Shown here: in pieces, positions 28,166 through 36,546 of the stretch | Layout of the letters: each line of letters opens with the position of its first letter | Numbering within the stretch: the first letter of the stretch is position 1 | NCBI RefSeq assembly: GCF_902506555.1 | Contig: NZ_LR732707.1 | Location: 2,131,290 to 2,195,289 of the forward strand | Reading direction: 5' to 3' | Source: Sphingorhabdus sp. 109 | Lineage (GTDB): Bacteria > Pseudomonadota > Alphaproteobacteria > Sphingomonadales > Sphingomonadaceae | Length of the DNA stretch: 64,000 bases | Made by a program: the position numbers and the translations under genes | Notes under the pieces: generated by a model | The model's input: only the letters and a program-made list of their open reading frames with translations | The model's database searches: none | Told to the model about the DNA's origin: nothing

Positions 28166-28921
28166 CTAACTTACCTTCCCGTCTAACGCCGGAATGATGA
28201 AAGGCTGGCCGTGATCGACTTGCACCTCGATGCTAGTCTCGCCGTATTCTCCTGGGGCCGCGAGTGCAACAATGAACCGCGACGATAACTCACTTGGCTC
28301 GTTTTCCGGCGGAAGGGTGTGGCGCTCTGGCAATCTGCGGAAAAGGGTCGTGTGATAAATCCAGATATCGTTGCCACGCAATAGCACCATGAGCTGCTTT
28401 ACACGGCGACGCAGGATGATTTCCTCTGTGGACGTTATCGTATCCAAGATGCTGCGCTCACTCCAAGTCAATGAAGTGAGGGCCGCAATCAAATCCTCGG
28501 CGTATTGAGCCGTCATATCGGTGAGTGGAACCATGATTTCACAGACGAAGTCGTTGGATTGGTTCGCCGACTTGATTAGCAAACCCTCATCCATTGTCAC
28601 GGTTGCAAGGTCGTAATCGAAACGAGGGACAAGCTTCTCTTTACGAAAGTCGTTAAGGACGGCCTCAAATATATTGTGCTCGGAAGCTGGTAGAATGTTT
28701 GTAACGGGTTGGCTCATCGAAATCTGTTCGCGCCTTACACCCAGCTCTTTCGCCAATCGATCGAGCGTTTTTACTGATATCGGTGCGTTTTCATTTTCAA
28801 TTTGACGCAACTTCCGCTCACTGATGCAAATTGCGTATGACAGTTCTTTTTGTGTCGAGTTCTTCTCCAAGTTGGAGCGCAACTCTTTAATAAGATGACC
28901 ATTTGGTGTAACTTGTTTCAT
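28166..28921 (-). CDS. XRE-family regulator paired with the AAA_13 ATPase
   Basis: 251 residues from ATG 28921 (AGGA seven bases upstream; ATG 28927 is less well placed). A Cro/CI-type helix-turn-helix fills about residues 8-62 (LRSNLEKNSTQKELSYAI, ISERKLRQIENENAPISVKTLDRLAKEL). The remaining roughly 185 residues match no domain I know. Its stop codon TAG directly precedes the ATPase ATG, so the two are coupled. It probably represses its own promoter, where four CGGCA repeats lie in helical phase (28979-29015), and may restrain a toxic partner. Confidence 0.8.
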   Translation of the reverse strand: MKQVTPNGHLIKELRSNLEKNSTQKELSYAICISERKLRQIENENAPISVKTLDRLAKELGVRREQISMSQPVTNILPASEHNIFEAVLNDFRKEKLVPRFDYDLATVTMDEGLLIKSANQSNDFVCEIMVPLTDMTAQYAEDLIAALTSLTWSERSILDTITSTEEIILRRRVKQLMVLLRGNDIWIYHTTLFRRLPERHTLPPENEPSELSSRFIVALAAPGEYGETSIEVQVDHGQPFIIPALDGKVS

Positions 28922-28978
28922 GCACATTTCCTTTTAGTTCGTCTAAAAGCGCAATAGCAAGCTATTTGGGTGTATAGT

Positions 28979-29015
28979 CGGCATACCATCGGCAAAGACC
29001 GGCATGTAACCGGCA
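28979..29015. promoter_or_regulatory. Four phased CGGCA direct repeats upstream of the XRE gene
   Basis: CGGCA begins at 28979, 28990, 29000 and 29011, i.e. at 11, 10 and 11-base spacing, on one DNA face, 58 to 94 bases upstream of the XRE start. This is the form of an iteron-like operator for a cooperative repressor. Confidence 0.5.
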
Positions 29016-29603
29016 ACGGCTTGATCGGTGACCACCATGTGTTTGTGACCTCCTGAACGACATGCGTTCTGACGGTCGAAACATGATGGGTTTTATCAGG
29101 TGGCAGCAACTTCACTCTAACGGCAATTGTTGATTAATCGCGCAATCTCGAACAGTCATTCCACCGACTGCCAAATTTTGATCTTTTCCCAACCTATAAC
29201 CGAGCTGAATTATATGATTATAATATGAAAAACTCGAAACTTATTTGATATCCAAATTAGACATCATCCAAACCAAATCCATGGTGAGCTGTTCTACTCT
29301 CAGCGCTTGGCCGGCTATTGACCAGTAAATTATTTTTCAAATTTCCTTATCACGGTCCGAACCTGCGAAGGGCTCCATTCGCCACCTTGCGGAGCACGAC
29401 TAGGCCTTTGCAGTATGTCCCATAAATTATGTGGATAAATCAGTGGAAAAACGCAAAATCGCGGTTGCCGACTTGATTCGAAACGGCGCGCGAGTCATGG
29501 TGCAAAATCAGAGCCACGAGAGGGTGCCACGGCAGGGTGCCACGGGGTTTTGACTCGCAGAGAAACCAAAGGTTTTTCAGGCGCTTAGCTGTTAAACAAA
29601 AGT
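29016..29603. other. Gene-free space between the defence unit and tRNA-Gln
   Basis: About 590 AT-rich bases without a credible gene; frames here are short and of poor composition. A 13-base tandem repeat (AGGGTGCCACGGC type, 29521-29546) lies next to the tRNA. I saw no copy of the tRNA 3' end elsewhere in the window that would mark an attachment site. Confidence 0.4.
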
Positions 29604-29678
29604 TGGTTGGGGTGGCAGGATTCGAACCTGCGCATGGCGGCATCAAAAGCCGCTGCCTTACCACTTGGCGACACCCCA
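29604..29678 (-). tRNA. tRNA-Gln (TTG)
   Basis: 75 bases with encoded CCA. Acceptor arms TGGGGTG/CACCCCA pair fully. The anticodon stem GCGGC/GCCGC holds the loop TTTTGAT with anticodon TTG, and the T-arm has TTCGAAT. It marks the border between the accessory region to the left and housekeeping genes to the right, a common island insertion site. Confidence 0.95.
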
Positions 29679-29763
29679 ATATTGCCGGCCCCTTGCTGTC
29701 GGGCCACGCTGGTGAACGGGCCTATTATCCAGTTTGCCCGCAGGGGGCAAGAGGCAGTTACAA

Positions 29764-30867
29764 CTATGCGTCAAACAATCTTTTTACCCAGCCATGCTGG
29801 TCGGGGGCGACGCCGCGCTGGATATCGACAAGCCGCCGGCGCAATTTTTCGGTCAGCTGCCCCGGACCGCCGCTGCCGATGCTGAATTCCCCTTCGGCGG
29901 ACTTGACGGTGCCGACCGCCGTGACGACCGCTGCGGTACCGCAGGCAAAGGTTTCGACCAGCTTGCCGCTGGCTGCGTCGGCTTCCCATTGGTCAATGGA
30001 ATAAGGCTCTTCGACCACCGTCAGCCCTTCTTCACGGGCAAGGGTGATGATCGATTCCCGGGTGATGCCCGGTAGAATCGTTCCGCCCAGCGGCGGCGTG
30101 ACCAGCGTACCGTCGTCCATGACGAAGAATAGATTCATGCCGCCCAACTCTTCCACCCATTTATGCTCGGCTGCATCGAGGAACACCACCTGGTCGCACT
30201 GTTTCTCGATCGCTTCGGCCTGAGCGACCAGGCTGGCGGCGTAATTGCCGCCGCACTTGGCCGCCCCGGTGCCGCCCGGTGCGGCGCGGCTATATTGTTC
30301 GGAAACCCAGATGCTGATCGCCGACGCGCCGCTTTTGAAATAGCCACCCGCCGGTGACGCGATCACCAGATAGAGATATTCCTTCGCCGGGCGCACGCCG
30401 AGAAACACTTCGCTGGCGAACATGAACGGGCGCAGATACATCGAGCCACCTTCAACCGAGGGGAACCATTCGCGGTCGATATCGACCAGCGCCTCGACCG
30501 AATCGAGGAACAGCTTTTCCGGCAGTTCGGGCATCGCCATCCGCCGGGCCGACGCCTGAAAGCGCCGAGCGTTTTCCTCGGGGCGGAACAGCGCCGTCGC
30601 GCCATCGGCGAGGCGATAGGCCTTCATGCCCTCGAATATTTCCTGGGCATAATGCAGCACCGAGGAGGCGGGGTCCATCAGGATCGGCTCGCGCTTGGTA
30701 ATCCGCGCATCATGCCAGCCATCGGTTTCGCTATAGCGGATCATTGCCATATGATCGGTGAACAAAGTCCCGAAACCCGGGTTCTCCAGAAGCTTCGTCC
30801 GCTTGCTGGCGTGCAGGGGAGTCGCGCTGGGCTCGAGTTTGAATTCGAGGCTGTTTTTATCTGCCAT
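29764..30867 (-). CDS. ilvE: Branched-chain amino acid aminotransferase
   Basis: 367 residues, class IV PLP aminotransferase of the long BCAT type. Visible family motifs: LHYAQEIFEGMKAYR, YLRPFMFASEVFLGVRPA, the catalytic Lys segment AAKCGGNYAASL, EELGGMNLFFVM, and TPPLGGTILPGITRESI. It transfers the amino group between glutamate and the keto acids of Leu, Ile and Val in the cytoplasm. It is divergent from the MarR gene, about 100 bases away. Confidence 0.95.
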   Translation of the reverse strand: MADKNSLEFKLEPSATPLHASKRTKLLENPGFGTLFTDHMAMIRYSETDGWHDARITKREPILMDPASSVLHYAQEIFEGMKAYRLADGATALFRPEENARRFQASARRMAMPELPEKLFLDSVEALVDIDREWFPSVEGGSMYLRPFMFASEVFLGVRPAKEYLYLVIASPAGGYFKSGASAISIWVSEQYSRAAPGGTGAAKCGGNYAASLVAQAEAIEKQCDQVVFLDAAEHKWVEELGGMNLFFVMDDGTLVTPPLGGTILPGITRESIITLAREEGLTVVEEPYSIDQWEADAASGKLVETFACGTAAVVTAVGTVKSAEGEFSIGSGGPGQLTEKLRRRLVDIQRGVAPDQHGWVKRLFDA

Positions 30868-30956
30868 TTACTGCCGCTTTCGCTGTTGTTCATGCTGCCA
30901 TAGGAGGAATTGGAAGCAGGTTTCAATTGCCTTGCAATCCCCTAATCAGCCTGTCA

Positions 30957-30983
30957 AGATACGTCAACATGACTGACGTATCT
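30957..30983. promoter_or_regulatory. Palindrome across the MarR start codon
   Basis: AGATACGTCA and TGACGTATCT are perfect 10-base inverted arms separated by seven bases, and the ATG at 30969 lies in the spacer. The size suits a MarR dimer, suggesting autorepression. No clear ribosome binding site precedes the ATG, so the mRNA may be leaderless or nearly so. Confidence 0.55.
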
Positions 30984-31481
30984 CGCCCCAGCACATCCCC
31001 CGGAGCTTCGCCGCTTTTCCTGCGCGAAGACGAGGTCCGACGCGGTGTCGAGCTGTTGTATTTCGGCTATACAAGACTGACAAACGCGATCGATCAGGAG
31101 CTGGAAAAACAGGGTCTCGGCCGAGCCCACCACCGGGCGCTATATTTCATCGCGCGGCAGCCCGAACTGACCGTGGGCGAGCTGCTGAAACTGCTCGCGA
31201 TCACCAAACAGTCGCTCGGCCGGGTGCTGAAGGAATTGCAGGACCGGGGCTTTATTCTTACCTCGCCCGGCATCATTGACCGGCGGCAGAAATTGCTGCG
31301 CCTGACCGATAAGGGGGCAGCACTGGAGGCGGAATTGTTTCGGCAATTGCGCGAGAAGCTGTCGTCCGCCTATGTTTCCGCCGGTCAGGAATCGGTAACC
31401 GGATTCTGGCATGTTCTGGAAGGCCTGATACCCGAGACCGACCGCAAGATGGTGTTCGATCTGCGCAGAGACAATGGCTGA
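30969..31481 (+). CDS. MarR-family transcriptional regulator
   Basis: 170 residues. Winged helix-turn-helix of the MarR type: LEKQGLGRAHHRALYFIARQ, PELTVGELLKLLAITKQS, LGRVLKELQDRGFI and the wing SPGIIDRRQKLLRLTDKG. Similar to PetP-type regulators. The start at 30969 is chosen because the upstream in-frame residues do not look like family sequence. A 10-base palindrome covers this start, pointing to self-control. It is divergent from ilvE, but no link to branched-chain metabolism is shown. Confidence 0.88.
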   Translation: MTDVSRPSTSPGASPLFLREDEVRRGVELLYFGYTRLTNAIDQELEKQGLGRAHHRALYFIARQPELTVGELLKLLAITKQSLGRVLKELQDRGFILTSPGIIDRRQKLLRLTDKGAALEAELFRQLREKLSSAYVSAGQESVTGFWHVLEGLIPETDRKMVFDLRRDNG

Positions 31482-31553
31482 CCAGTGACCGGACGGGTCA
31501 GCCTGGCGACCATCCCCCGCACAGCTTTCGGATACGCCTGATCCGGGCCGTTC

Positions 31554-32060
31554 TCATGCTTCGCCAATCGTATCGACCATCGCATGCTCGATTGCATCTT
31601 TGGGGCTTTTGTCGCTCCACAGGACGAACTGGAAGACAGGATAGAAGCGTTCCCACTCCTCAATCGCCAGATCGACAATCGTCTGAGCCTGATCGAGCCC
31701 CAGCATGCCGCTGCCACCCAGCAAGGTCGCGTGGCGGAACAGCAGGACATTATTGTTCGACCAGAGATCGAAATGGCCGAGCCAGAGCTGTTCGTTGATC
31801 AGCCCGAGCGTTTCGTAAATGACGGTTGTTTTTTCTTGCGGCACCCGGATTTCCGGTAGCAGCAGAATTTGCAGGACATGATCTTCGTTTCGCCAGATCG
31901 CGCGCATCTGGTAGCTCGTCCAGTTGCCCTTTATCTCGACGGACAGTTCGTCATCGCCGACATGGTCCACCGCCCAGCCGCGGGCCTCGAAAAAGGCCGC
32001 CAGCATGTCCACGGGTGGCGCTTCATCTTGATCAAGCTCTTCCCATTGGTCGTCTAGCAT
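31554..32060 (-). CDS. YbjN-domain protein
   Basis: 168 residues of the YbjN fold (a type III secretion chaperone-like alpha/beta fold). Conserved pieces include DMLAAFFEARGWAVDHVGDDEL, LLPEIRVP, INEQLWLGHFDLW, VLLFRHATLLGG and the C-terminal helix VDLAIEEWERFYPVFQFVLW. Cytoplasmic; family function in stress or motility regulation is poorly defined. It is a regular neighbour of accessory and membrane genes in sphingomonads. Confidence 0.88.
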   Translation of the reverse strand: MLDDQWEELDQDEAPPVDMLAAFFEARGWAVDHVGDDELSVEIKGNWTSYQMRAIWRNEDHVLQILLLPEIRVPQEKTTVIYETLGLINEQLWLGHFDLWSNNNVLLFRHATLLGGSGMLGLDQAQTIVDLAIEEWERFYPVFQFVLWSDKSPKDAIEHAMVDTIGEA

Positions 32061-32200
32061 CGCGGTTCCAGATCCTTTTCAGATAAAAGTCTAGTGGCCC
32101 ACTCGCGGGATCAGGGCAAGGCAAGCGGAGGCCCGCCTTCACATTGATTGTGGGAACGCTGTGGATAATGAACCGCCTTCGAAAGCGGATCAGGCCGGGC

Positions 32201-32560
32201 TCAACTGTCGGTCTTGGGTGCCGCAGTCTTGCTGGCAGCCGCTTTTGGCGCTGCCGCTTTTCTGGTGGCAGGCTTGCGGGTGGTTGCGCGTTTAGCCGCC
32301 GGTTTCTTGGCAGGGCCAGAGGCCCCCTTTTCCAGCGCATCGAGGCGCTTCTTCAACGTGTCGGCTTCAGCGCGCGCCTTTGCCGCCATTTCCTTTACTG
32401 CCTCGAATTCCTCGCGCGAGACGAAATCCATTCCGCCGACCCATTCCTTGGCCCGCTCCCGGGCACTTGATTCCGCTTCGCGGCCCACTCCCGCCACGGT
32501 TCCGGCAAGGCCATTCAGGACTTTGGAAATATCATCGAAAAAGCGGTTTTGGCTCTGCAT
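32201..32560 (-). CDS. ubiK: UbiK-family ubiquinone biosynthesis accessory factor
   Basis: 119 residues. The N-terminal roughly 80 residues form the BMFP/UbiK helical hairpin (RFFDDISKVLNGLAGTVAG, then DFVSREEFEAVKEMAAKARAEADTLKKRL), followed by an Ala/Lys/Pro tail with KPAAKRATTRKPATRKAA repeats like a histone H1 tail. UbiK helps assemble the Ubi complex for coenzyme Q synthesis. The basic tail is longer than in enterobacterial UbiK. Confidence 0.82.
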   Translation of the reverse strand: MQSQNRFFDDISKVLNGLAGTVAGVGREAESSARERAKEWVGGMDFVSREEFEAVKEMAAKARAEADTLKKRLDALEKGASGPAKKPAAKRATTRKPATRKAAAPKAAASKTAAPKTDS

Positions 32561-32607
32561 GTCTCTTCACTCCGTGAGGGCCTGGTCCGGCCCGGGAAAA
32601 ATATTCT

Positions 32608-33156
32608 CTATATCTGGGTTCTCGCGGCCGGAACCACAAGGGTTTCCGCACCCGGATTCAACCATTCTATCTGCTTGTTGAGAACCGCGGCAAAACATAG
32701 CCATGCCAGATAGGGCACCATCAGCCACGCGGCGGCCTTGCGGACGCGGCCGAATACCAGCGTTGTGCCCAGAGCCAGCAGGAAGATGATGACCAGCAGC
32801 CAGAAGGCGGCACCGACCTGATGCATGCCGAAAAACAGCACCGGCCAGAACAGGTTCAACGCATATTGTAAAAGATAAAGGACGATTGCCGTACCGCGCA
32901 GGGGCGCGCCGCGAGCGTGCAGCACCATCGCAAAGGCAGTGCCCATCATCGCATAGAGCAAGGCCCACGCGCCGCCGAACACCGCTCCAGGCGGTTGCGC
33001 GTCCGGCTTGGTCAAAGCCTGGAACCAGCGGTTTTCCTCACCGGAATTTGCGAATTGGCTAAAGGCAAAGCCGAGCAGCACGGTAATCGGCACGACGAAC
33101 AATATCCAGCGCAGCAAAGACATTCGCAACTGGCCTTTTGAAGCAATCTGATTCAT
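32608..33156 (-). CDS. tspO: TspO/MBR-family membrane protein
   Basis: 182 residues, five membrane segments, with the family hallmark WFQALTKPDAQPPGAVFGGAWALLYAMMG and late LNLFWPVLFFG. TspO binds tetrapyrroles and is linked to stress and pigment control. ATG 33156 has GGTGAT six bases upstream and is preferred; a GTG at 33186 overlapping the previous stop codon would add ten residues and give direct translational coupling. Confidence 0.88.
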   Translation of the reverse strand: MNQIASKGQLRMSLLRWILFVVPITVLLGFAFSQFANSGEENRWFQALTKPDAQPPGAVFGGAWALLYAMMGTAFAMVLHARGAPLRGTAIVLYLLQYALNLFWPVLFFGMHQVGAAFWLLVIIFLLALGTTLVFGRVRKAAAWLMVPYLAWLCFAAVLNKQIEWLNPGAETLVVPAARTQI

Positions 33157-33182
33157 GCGCGCATCACCCTTGATCGAAAATT

Positions 33183-33332
33183 TCACGAATCGTCCGGGCC
33201 GCTTTCTACCCGAAGCCCTTTTGTTCTAACAATTTCCTGCCATTTGGCCAGCGCTAAGCCGCCGGTTTCCCGGAGCCGCGAATCCGCCGATTTGCTGGTC
33301 TTGCTCTTGGTATTCCGGTCCATGATCGCCAT
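33183..33332 (-). CDS. Small unknown basic protein
   Basis: 49 residues from an ATG preceded by GGTGA (an upstream in-frame ATG at 33416 would give 77 residues but would overlap the divergent ABC gene start). Sequence is basic then acidic, with MDRNTKSKTSKSADSRLRETGGL followed by ALAKWQEIVRTKGLRVESGPDDS. No family recognised. It lies directly upstream of tspO and probably shares its transcript. Confidence 0.5.
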   Translation of the reverse strand: MAIMDRNTKSKTSKSADSRLRETGGLALAKWQEIVRTKGLRVESGPDDS

Positions 33333-33414
33333 GTTCACCGGACGGCCGGTTTCACCTGCAAGCGGGCCAAAGCTTTGATTGTTAGAAATAGGACGGACTG
33401 CTAAGCGCTTTCTC

Positions 33415-35229
33415 ATGAACGATAAAACCAATTCCGTCGAAAAAGACACCCCTCCGGCACCGCTCAAAAAAATTGGAAATCTGCGGATGGTGTTCGATCG
33501 CGCCGTCGCTTATCCCAAGCAAATTGCCTTTGCGCTGCTGGCCCTGTTCGTGTCCGCCATGGCCACGCTGGCCATTCCCGCCGGCTTCAAGACGATCATC
33601 GACAAGGGCTTCATGGCTGGCAACGGGGACATCGCACCCTATTTTCAGGGCCTGCTGGGTATCGTCGCAATTCTGGCGGTAGCCACAGCCTTTCGCTTCT
33701 ATTTCGTCAGCTGGCTCGGCGAGCGGGTGGTCGCCGACCTCCGACTGGCAGTGCAAGCCAATCTGCTGCGCCTGGCTCCCGGCTTTTTCGAGGAGAACCG
33801 GCCATCGGAGATTGCCTCGCGGATGACATCCGATACCGCGATTATCGAGCAGGTCGTGGGAACCACAGTGTCCGTCGCCCTGCGCAATATCGTGATCGGG
33901 ATTGGCGGGATTGTTTATCTGTTCACACTGGCTCCGGCGCTGACCGCGGGTCTGCTGATTGCCATCCCGGTGATCATCCTGCCGATCGTGTTCATCGGCC
34001 GCAAGCTGACCAATGTCTCCCGCTCCAGCCAGGACCGGGTTGCCGATGTCGGCGCAATGATAGCCGAAACCCTGGGTGCCATGAAGATAGTTCAGGCCTT
34101 CGGACAGGAGAAGCGCGAGCATGAACGTTTTGGTGGCGCGGTCGAATCAACCTTCGAAACCGCCAAACGGCGGATCCGGCTGCGCGCGGCGATGACCGCC
34201 ATCGTTATCGGGCTGATCTTCACCGGTATCACGATGCTGATGTGGCGCGGCGCCATCGGCGTGGCAGAGGGCAGCATTTCCGGTGGTACCATTGCTGCCT
34301 TCGTTATCACCGGCGGCCTGGTTGCCGGAGCCTTTGGCGCGCTTACCGAAGTTTATGGCGATCTTTTGCGCGGCGCCGGCGCAGCAGGCCGGCTGGCGGA
34401 ATTGCTGTCGGAAAAACCCGGCATTGCAGCGCCAGAAAATCCAATCGCCCTGCCCGAACCATCGCGTGGGAAAATCGCCTTCGACAATGTTTCCTTCGCC
34501 TATCCGACACGCCCGGACACACAGGCGCTGAGCAATTTTTCCCTAACCGTATCACCCGGCGAAACGGTTGCCGTGGTCGGCCCCTCCGGAGCCGGCAAAT
34601 CCACCTTGTTCCAGCTTGCCCAGCGATTCTACGACCCTCAGAGCGGGTCTGTCCGCATCGACGGGGTCGCCCTGCCCTCAGCCGATCCAGCGGCAATCAG
34701 GCAGCGCATGGCACTGGTACCGCAAGAAACCGTATTATTTGCAGCGTCCGCCCGCGATAATCTTCGCTATGGCCAGTGGGACGCAACCGACGAGGAAATA
34801 TGGGCAGCGGCGCGGGCGGCCAATGCCGAAACATTTCTTCGCGCCCTCCCCGACGGGCTGGACAGCTTCATGGGCGAGGCGGGCACGCGGCTGTCCGGAG
34901 GCCAGCGGCAGCGTATCTCGATCGCCCGTGCCCTGCTGCGGAACACGCCAATCCTGCTACTCGATGAAGCCACATCCGCACTGGACGCGGAAAGCGAAAA
35001 GCTGGTGCAGGATGCACTTGATCACCTGATGGAAGACCGCACCACGATCGTCATCGCCCATCGTCTCGCAACTGTCCGGTCGGCGGATCGCATCATTGTG
35101 ATGGACGAGGGCAAGATCGTCGAGCAGGGCGACCACGACAGCCTGATCGCGAAAAATGGCCTCTATGCCCGGCTTGCCGACCTGCAATTCAGCAGCGCGG
35201 AAACGAGCCGGTCGACCATCACGTCCTGA
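33415..35229 (+). CDS. ABC exporter, MsbA-like (fused membrane and ATPase domains)
   Basis: 604 residues. Six membrane segments in the first roughly 330 residues, then the nucleotide-binding domain with Walker A GPSGAGKST, Q-loop LVPQETVLF, signature LSGGQRQR, Walker B ILLLDEATSALD and H-loop IVIAHRLATV. A half-transporter that works as a dimer; lipid A, lipid or drug export is typical. Start at ATG 33415 rather than the longer frame because it overlaps least with the divergent small gene. Confidence 0.9.
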   Translation: MNDKTNSVEKDTPPAPLKKIGNLRMVFDRAVAYPKQIAFALLALFVSAMATLAIPAGFKTIIDKGFMAGNGDIAPYFQGLLGIVAILAVATAFRFYFVSWLGERVVADLRLAVQANLLRLAPGFFEENRPSEIASRMTSDTAIIEQVVGTTVSVALRNIVIGIGGIVYLFTLAPALTAGLLIAIPVIILPIVFIGRKLTNVSRSSQDRVADVGAMIAETLGAMKIVQAFGQEKREHERFGGAVESTFETAKRRIRLRAAMTAIVIGLIFTGITMLMWRGAIGVAEGSISGGTIAAFVITGGLVAGAFGALTEVYGDLLRGAGAAGRLAELLSEKPGIAAPENPIALPEPSRGKIAFDNVSFAYPTRPDTQALSNFSLTVSPGETVAVVGPSGAGKSTLFQLAQRFYDPQSGSVRIDGVALPSADPAAIRQRMALVPQETVLFAASARDNLRYGQWDATDEEIWAAARAANAETFLRALPDGLDSFMGEAGTRLSGGQRQRISIARALLRNTPILLLDEATSALDAESEKLVQDALDHLMEDRTTIVIAHRLATVRSADRIIVMDEGKIVEQGDHDSLIAKNGLYARLADLQFSSAETSRSTITS

Positions 35230-35274
35230 TCCGATTCGCCGCTATGACAGCAGGCCTGAAAGGGTCAGCCGTGC

Positions 35275-35874
35275 TCAATCCGCCCGCCGCGACTTTCGGA
35301 GACGGCGCCAGAGAAAATAGGCGAACGGATTGATTACCAGCAGGCTGGAAAGCTACGGGAGGACGGCGGCTGCTCCGGTCCCTTCCCCCAATGCCAGGCT
35401 GACGATGATTTTCAGAACGGTTCCGGCGTTGATCACCAGCAGACCAAGCCAGGGATTGCGCTGCCAGAAGGCGTAAAACAGCGAGAACAGGAATATCAGG
35501 ACCGCGACGATCAACCCGAGGAGCGGCAACTTGCTTTTGTTCGAGAAAAAGAGGTCTGCCTCCCATTGCAGATATTCCCGGATCGCCGGATCAGTCGATG
35601 CAGGAGCGGCAAACCAGAAGAGACTGGTCGCGAGCAGCAGCATGAAACCGAGCACATGCCAGATTTTCCGGCGATAGGCATAATAAGCAGCGGGGATGAT
35701 GAACAAGGGACGCGAATACCAGGAAAAGAGATTCTGATGCCGATCCCAGACCCATGCGCCCATATCCGCTCCGGAGAAAAAGGCGGATGTGAAGATGATG
35801 GCGGAATAAACCAGGATCACCCCGATTATCCAGAGCAGAACCACGTCTATCTTCGCTGATGTGGTCTTTGTCAT
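35275..35874 (-). CDS. Unknown membrane protein, apparently cut short by an in-frame TAG
   Basis: The open frame (35353-35874) gives 173 residues with four membrane segments. After the TAG at 35353-35355 the same frame continues for 25 codons with a convincing end: LSSLLVINPFAYFLWRR then LRKSRRAD and TGA at 35275, i.e. a fifth membrane segment with a positive-inside tail. A single base change (for example TGG to TAG) would account for it. I do not recognise the family; residues such as WYSRPLFIIPAAYYAYRRK suggest a small integral membrane protein. Confidence 0.6.
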
Positions 35875-35995
35875 CGCTGGTCCTCGCCGCTACGGCTGCT
35901 TGGGGTAGAACCTGCGCGCGAATGCCTAGCGAGTTGCAATTTCCGCACCCCTTTCTTGCAGAACGAAAGCCCGGCTGGAATCGGATCCGCACCAT

Positions 35996-36029
35996 AAAAA
36001 AGGGCCGCGATATTGCTACCGCGACCCCT
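35996..36029 (-). terminator. Rho-independent terminator of the tonB-exb operon
   Basis: On the minus strand AGGGGTCGCGG, a nine-base loop and CGCGGCCCT are followed by TTTTTT, about 20 bases after the last exbD stop codon. Confidence 0.85.
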
Positions 36030-36049
36030 GTAAATGCATTGCGTCGAAC

Positions 36050-36502
36050 CTAGTTCGGCGGGCGGCTAGCCTTGTTGAAGCTGCCATATTGCTCGTTGCC
36101 GACAAAACCGAATTTGGAGACACCGCTATCCTTGATCACCGCCAATGTCCGGTCGGTGGTCAGGTAGGCGCTCAGAGGATCGGGCTGGAACTGCAGTTCC
36201 GGCTCCGGCACCATCGATTTGGTCTGCGCCAGATATTGTTTGACCTGATTCAGCGAAACTTCGCTGTCATTCCAGGTAATCTGGTTTGTCGCCGTGATCC
36301 CAAGGCGGTTTTTGACCGGATCTATGGGAGGTGGATTGGATGGATCGTTATCAGACACCGGCAAGTCGATTTTGACTGCGTGGGTCTGCACGGGGATCGT
36401 GATGATGAACATGATGAGAAGAACCAACAGGACGTCGATGAGCGGCGTCGTGTTCATCTCCATCATTGGCTCGCCATCATCTTTTCCGCCACTCATTGCC
36501 AT
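36050..36502 (-). CDS. exbD: ExbD/TolR-type biopolymer transport protein (second copy)
   Basis: 150 residues with one N-terminal membrane helix carrying the proton-channel Asp (EMNTTPLIDVLLVLLIMFI) and a periplasmic domain that departs from typical ExbD (SDNDPSNPPPIDPVKNRLGI). It is the last gene in the tonB-exbB-exbD-exbD order. Two different ExbD proteins in one operon is common in sphingomonads and xanthomonads, where TonB-dependent receptors are numerous. Confidence 0.9.
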   Translation of the reverse strand: MAMSGGKDDGEPMMEMNTTPLIDVLLVLLIMFIITIPVQTHAVKIDLPVSDNDPSNPPPIDPVKNRLGITATNQITWNDSEVSLNQVKQYLAQTKSMVPEPELQFQPDPLSAYLTTDRTLAVIKDSGVSKFGFVGNEQYGSFNKASRPPN

Positions 36503-36546
36503 TCGGGAGTCTCCTTAACCTTCAATAACTCTAGTCGCCGGTCGAA

